Source: an uncultured Desulfovibrio sp. (GTDB lineage Bacteria; Desulfobacterota; Desulfovibrionia; Desulfovibrionales; Desulfovibrionaceae). From it: a stretch of DNA of 10,394 bases. Every line of letters starts with the position of its first letter. Position 1 is the first letter of the stretch. The stretch is from positions 1-10,394 of the forward strand of contig CAMWTD010000053.1 in the NCBI GenBank assembly GCA_947177085.1, read 5' to 3'. Below the pieces are notes generated by a model. The model was not told where the DNA came from. It saw nothing but the letters and a program-made list of their open reading frames with translations, and ran no database searches. A program made the translations under genes and the position numbers. Of the stretch, positions 7,666-10,394 are shown in pieces.

Positions 7666-7711
7666 GGCGGCCTCCCCCGGCATTTCCCGGGGGACGCCCC
7701 TTTTCTTTTTT
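7666..7711 (+). terminator. Intrinsic terminator-like hairpin (possible attenuator) upstream of the EF-G-like gene
   Basis: A perfect 8-bp stem, TCCCCCGG (7673-7680) with CCGGGGGA (7687-7694) around the loop CATTTC, can be extended by GGCG (7666-7669) with CGCC (7695-7698) across a three-base bulge. A T-run (TTTTCTTTTTT, 7701-7711) begins six bases after the core stem. The T-run is on the plus strand only, so it would act on plus-strand transcripts heading into the EF-G-like gene whose ATG is at 7793. No confident plus-strand gene ends before it. It may be a leader attenuator, the end of a short RNA, or an insulator between the divergent units. Confidence 0.5.
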
Positions 7712-7780
7712 GCGGCATGCCTGTATGCTTGGCGGGAATCAGAACAGCGGCCCCCATTTTTCTGCATACTGTTATTTTTA

Positions 7781-7786
7781 AGGGAG
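7781..7786 (+). promoter_or_regulatory. Ribosome binding site that fixes the EF-G-like start
   Basis: AGGGAG ends six bases before the ATG at 7793. An in-frame ATG at 7787 directly abuts the site and would be too close, so 7793 is preferred. The upstream bases 7712-7780 are AT-rich at the end (CATACT at 7765, TATTTT at 7773) but give no convincing -35 partner. Confidence 0.7.
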
Positions 7787-7792
7787 ATGACC

Positions 7793-9856
7793 ATGCCAAG
7801 CCCTTTGGAAACCCAACGCACGTACGCGCTCGTCGGCACTGGCGGATGCGGCAAGACATCCCTGGCCGAAATGCTCCTCTTCAATGCCGGCGCCATCACG
7901 CGCATGGGGGCCATCGAGGACGGAACCACCAGCCTGGACTACGAACCCGAGGAAGTGCGCCGTCGCGGCTCCATCCAGCCGGCCGTGGCGACATTCCTCT
8001 GGAACAAGAACCGCCACTTCTTCGTGGATGTGCCTGGCGACGGCAACTTCACGGGCGACATGGAATACCTGCTCAAGGGCGTGGACAGCGTGCTCTTCGT
8101 GCTGGACGCCGTGGACGGCGTGCGGCCCCTGACCAAGAAATTCTGGAGCCTCGTGCGCGCCGAAAACCTGCCCGCCATCGCCGTCATCAACAAGCTCGAT
8201 CGCGACCGCGCGGACTTCCACATGGCCTTTGACGGCCTGGCGGCGCTCGGCATCAAGCCCGTGGCGCTTCAGCTTCCCATCATGGAAGGCGATGTCTATG
8301 CGGGCGTGGCCGATGTGCTTTCCGGCAAGGCCTGGCGCTTCGGGCCCGACGGCAAGCTCACCGAAATGGAAATGCCCGCGGCGCTTGCCGACGACATGGC
8401 CCTGCTGCGCGACGTCACGGTGGAAAATATCGCCGAGAGCGACGAAGTGCTCATGGAAAAATACCTGGAGGAAGGCAGCCTCTCGCTGGAAGATCTCCAG
8501 TCCGGCCTGCGCACGGGCGTGCGCAATGGAGAGCTCGTGCCCGTGCTCACCTGCTCGGCGCTTGAGAACAAGGGCGGCAAGGGCATCCTGGACGCCGTTG
8601 AGGCGCTCCTCCCCTCGCCGCTCGACCGGCCCCCCTTTGTGGGACAGGACGGCTCGGAGCGCGCCGCCGACCCGGACGGCCCCGTGGCCTGCTTTGTGTT
8701 CAAGACACTGGCCGACCCCTTCGCGGGCCAACTCTCGCTCCTGCGCATCCTCTCCGGCACCATCAACGGCGACGCGTCGCTCAAGAACATGCGCAGCGAC
8801 GAGACCGAGCGCCTCGGCAACCTGCTCTACCTCGTTGGCAAAAACCAGACGCCCTGCAAGGAGCCCGTGGGCCCGGGCGCGCTCGTGGCCGTTGCCAAGC
8901 TCAAGAATACGCGCACGGGCGACACCCTTTGCGATGAAAAGGCCCCCTTCGCGCTGGCCGTGCCCGACCTGCCGCCGCAGCTCATCACCTATGCCCTCGC
9001 CCCCAAGGAAAAGGGCGAGGAGGACAAGGTCTATGCGGCCATGCAGCGCCTGCTCGACGAAGACATCACCCTCAAGCTGGGGCGCGACGAGGAGACGGGC
9101 GACATCCTCCTCTCCGGCATGGGGCAGCTCCACATCGAGCTTTCCGTGGAAAAGGCCAAGCGCCGCTTCAAGACCGACATCGTGCTGAAAACCCCCAAGG
9201 TTCCCTACCGCGAGACCGTACGCGGCAAGTGCCAGGTGCAGGGGCGGCACAAGAAGCAATCCGGGGGCCGCGGCCAGTTCGGCGACTGCTGGATCGAGAT
9301 GGAAGGTCTGCCGCGCGGCTCCGGCTATGTCTTTGAGGACGCCATCGTGGGCGGCGTCATCCCGCGCCAGTATATCCCGGCCATCGACAAGGGCATCCAG
9401 GAGGCCGCGGGCCGGGGCTTTCTGGCCGGCTGCCAGGTGGTGGACTTCCGCGTCAAGGTCTATGACGGCAGCTACCACACGGTGGACTCATCCGAAATGG
9501 CCTTCAAGGTGGCGGGCTCGCTGGCCTTCAAGAAGGCCATGGAAACGCTCAAGCCCGTGCTGCTCGAGCCCATCGTCCTGCTCACCGTGTCCATCCCCGA
9601 CGAAAGCATGGGCGATGTCATCGGCGACCTCTCCTCGAGGCGCGGCAAGGTGCTGGGCTCCGACTCCCAGGGCGGCCTCACCGAGATCAAGGCCCATGTG
9701 CCCATGAGCGAGGTGCTGCGCTATGCGCCCGACCTGCGCTCCATGACCGGCGGCCAGGGTTTCTTCACCATGGAATTTGACCATTATGAGGAAGCGCCGC
9801 AGCCAGTGGCCGAAAAGGGCATCGCCGAACACGAGGCCGCGCGCGCCGCGGAATAG
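7793..9856 (+). CDS. EF-G-like translational GTPase (paralogue-type, catalytic His replaced by Asp)
   Basis: A 687-residue protein with the full five-domain layout of elongation factor G, which moves tRNA and mRNA through the ribosome using GTP. The G domain (about 1-275) has the P-loop GTGGCGKTSL (15-24), a switch I segment RRRGSIQPA with Ser60 near the usual Thr, DVPGDGNF (79-86) in place of DTPGHVDF, NKLD (133-136) and SAL (255-257). Domain II is about 297-385; domain III includes LSGMGQLHIELS (440-451). Domain IV has KKQSGGRGQFGD (487-498), GGVIPRQYIPAIDKGIQE (520-537) and the tip region YDGSYHTVDSSEMAF, with the translocation histidine kept (His562). Domain V ends with RSMTGGQGFFTMEF. 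The residue equivalent to EF-Tu His84 is Asp83, which argues against housekeeping EF-G and for an EF-G2-like paralogue; no rpsL, rpsG or tuf is nearby. It stands alone between a possible attenuator and a strong terminator. A role in ribosome rescue, stress or antibiotic protection is possible but unproven. Confidence 0.93.
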   Translation: MPSPLETQRTYALVGTGGCGKTSLAEMLLFNAGAITRMGAIEDGTTSLDYEPEEVRRRGSIQPAVATFLWNKNRHFFVDVPGDGNFTGDMEYLLKGVDSVLFVLDAVDGVRPLTKKFWSLVRAENLPAIAVINKLDRDRADFHMAFDGLAALGIKPVALQLPIMEGDVYAGVADVLSGKAWRFGPDGKLTEMEMPAALADDMALLRDVTVENIAESDEVLMEKYLEEGSLSLEDLQSGLRTGVRNGELVPVLTCSALENKGGKGILDAVEALLPSPLDRPPFVGQDGSERAADPDGPVACFVFKTLADPFAGQLSLLRILSGTINGDASLKNMRSDETERLGNLLYLVGKNQTPCKEPVGPGALVAVAKLKNTRTGDTLCDEKAPFALAVPDLPPQLITYALAPKEKGEEDKVYAAMQRLLDEDITLKLGRDEETGDILLSGMGQLHIELSVEKAKRRFKTDIVLKTPKVPYRETVRGKCQVQGRHKKQSGGRGQFGDCWIEMEGLPRGSGYVFEDAIVGGVIPRQYIPAIDKGIQEAAGRGFLAGCQVVDFRVKVYDGSYHTVDSSEMAFKVAGSLAFKKAMETLKPVLLEPIVLLTVSIPDESMGDVIGDLSSRRGKVLGSDSQGGLTEIKAHVPMSEVLRYAPDLRSMTGGQGFFTMEFDHYEEAPQPVAEKGIAEHEAARAAE

Positions 9857-9875
9857 ACTCCGGCCCAAAAGATTC

Positions 9876-9905
9876 AAAAAGGACGCCTTCGGGCGTCCTT
9901 TTTTT
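9876..9905. terminator. Rho-independent terminator with UUCG loop, probably bidirectional
   Basis: GGACGCC (9881-9887) and GGCGTCC (9892-9898) form a perfect 7-bp stem closed by a C(UUCG)G tetraloop, flanked by A5 on the left and T7 on the right. It lies 20-50 nt after the stop of the EF-G-like gene. On the other strand the A-run becomes a T-run, so it can also stop the convergent SnoaL-like gene, which ends at 9964. Confidence 0.93.
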
Positions 9906-9963
9906 GTTTTTTTGAGGCAGATGGTTCCTCAGAAGGTTCATCCCCCCTGTGAGACCGTGCGCC

Positions 9964-10377
9964 TCAGGCGAACATGCCCAGTTGCTGCAACAGGGTCAGA
10001 AAATCCGGCTGCGCATACTCGCGCACAAGTTTGTCGTTATTGAACGTGTAGATATTCATGGCAGGCCAGGAAACTTTTTTGTTGGTCGGGGGAATACCGA
10101 AAAACTCCCCCGCATGCGTGCCTCTCGCGGTAAAGTGGCAGGCGGCGCTGTCCCCTTCGGCGACCATCTCCTCCAATTCCCATTGCACATCCGGAAAACT
10201 GCTGCGGATATGGCGAAGCAATTCAAGATAGCCCGCGGGCCCGCAATAGGGATCCCTTCGCATGGGCGTCTGCAAACGGATGTCAGGAGAGATGAGCTCG
10301 CTGGCGAGCTTTTCATCCTGCGTGTTGATGAAAACAAGGAAGCGTTGCGCCAGCTCGCGGGTGTGGCTCGTGGACAT
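9964..10377 (-). CDS. SnoaL-like / ester cyclase-family protein
   Basis: A 137-residue protein of the SnoaL-like branch of the NTF2 fold (alpha+beta barrel). Members range from polyketide cyclases to many small proteins of unknown role. Family-style features are the N-terminal helices (LAQRFLVFINTQDEKLASELISPDI), the loop at residues 79-98 (CHFTARGTHAGEFFGIPPT), the strand VSWPAMNIYTFNNDKLV (102-118) and the ending PDFLTLLQQLG (124-134). The Trp usually seen before the last Asp-containing helix is absent (EYAQPD instead), while the Asp is kept. The start is ATG at 10377 with GGAG 8 nt upstream. The promoter lies outside the window. A hand count gives about 57% GC, lower than the neighbouring EF-G-like gene, with one stretch near 10021-10080 close to 42%, which may indicate recent acquisition. 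No polyketide genes are present, so a cyclase role is not implied. It converges on the shared terminator at 9876-9905. Confidence 0.85.
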   Translation of the reverse strand: MSTSHTRELAQRFLVFINTQDEKLASELISPDIRLQTPMRRDPYCGPAGYLELLRHIRSSFPDVQWELEEMVAEGDSAACHFTARGTHAGEFFGIPPTNKKVSWPAMNIYTFNNDKLVREYAQPDFLTLLQQLGMFA

Positions 10378-10394
10378 GAGGCAGGCTCCGGTGA

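Noticed and set aside
7723..7769. Distant inverted repeat GTATGC (7723-7728) and GCATAC (7764-7769) before the EF-G-like gene
   Set aside because: Six-base arms 35 bp apart are expected by chance at this scale, and nothing else marks them as an operator.
7641..7781. Plus-strand 46-codon frame just before the EF-G-like gene
   Set aside because: The strong AGGAAGGAG at 7612-7620 is about 20 nt too far from its ATG, and the frame runs through the terminator-like hairpin; coding is unlikely.
7664..7792. In-frame N-terminal extension of the EF-G-like protein back to a TTG
   Set aside because: The P-loop begins at the normal distance from the ATG at 7793, which has a good ribosome binding site; the extension reads through the hairpin and T-run.
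7778..9478. Minus-strand open frame (566 codons) opposite the EF-G-like gene
   Set aside because: The plus strand encodes all five EF-G domains here; the antisense frame is a compositional shadow.

Overview
The window is GC-rich and densely coded. It looks like chromosomal DNA from an anaerobic, Desulfovibrio-like member of the Desulfobacterota. That assignment is inferred from GC-rich codon use, the style of the Rho, FapA-type and CgeB-type proteins, and a cysteine-rich nitronate monooxygenase typical of anaerobes. No rRNA or marker gene in the window proves it. No tRNA, rRNA, CRISPR array, insertion sequence or phage gene was seen.

Layout: (1) Bases 1-765, + strand: the C-terminal ATPase part of transcription termination factor Rho, cut by the left edge. 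It is followed after 9 nt by a probable two-helix membrane protein of unknown function (775-1641). (2) Bases 1657-7557, - strand: five tightly packed genes read right to left: nitronate monooxygenase/FabK-like flavoprotein, a small STAS-domain protein, a FapA/DUF342 protein, a three-part CgeB-like glycosyltransferase, and a GT9 (heptosyltransferase-type) glycosyltransferase. Two junctions are 4-nt ATGA overlaps and the others are 7 and 31 nt, so this is very likely one operon. (3) Bases 7558-7792: a divergent control region. It holds a good sigma70-type promoter for the five-gene operon, a 17-bp dyad on its predicted start point, and, on the other strand, a hairpin plus T-run upstream of the next gene. 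(4) Bases 7793-9856, + strand: an EF-G-like translational GTPase that lacks the catalytic histidine of ordinary EF-G. It ends in a strong UUCG-loop terminator. (5) Bases 9964-10377, - strand: a small SnoaL-like protein with lower GC, converging on that terminator.

How the genes may work together: the five-gene operon suggests a cell-surface glycosylation or envelope/flagellar function (two glycosyltransferases plus a FapA-type scaffold) with a STAS switch protein that has lost its usual phosphoacceptor. This is inference from gene order; no substrate can be read from the sequence. The Rho/membrane protein pair and the EF-G-like gene look like separate transcription units. Nothing here is a demonstrated new system. 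The points most worth checking are the EF-G-like GTPase with its possible attenuator, the STAS protein without a phosphosite, and the mixed NMO/STAS/FapA/glycosyltransferase operon.
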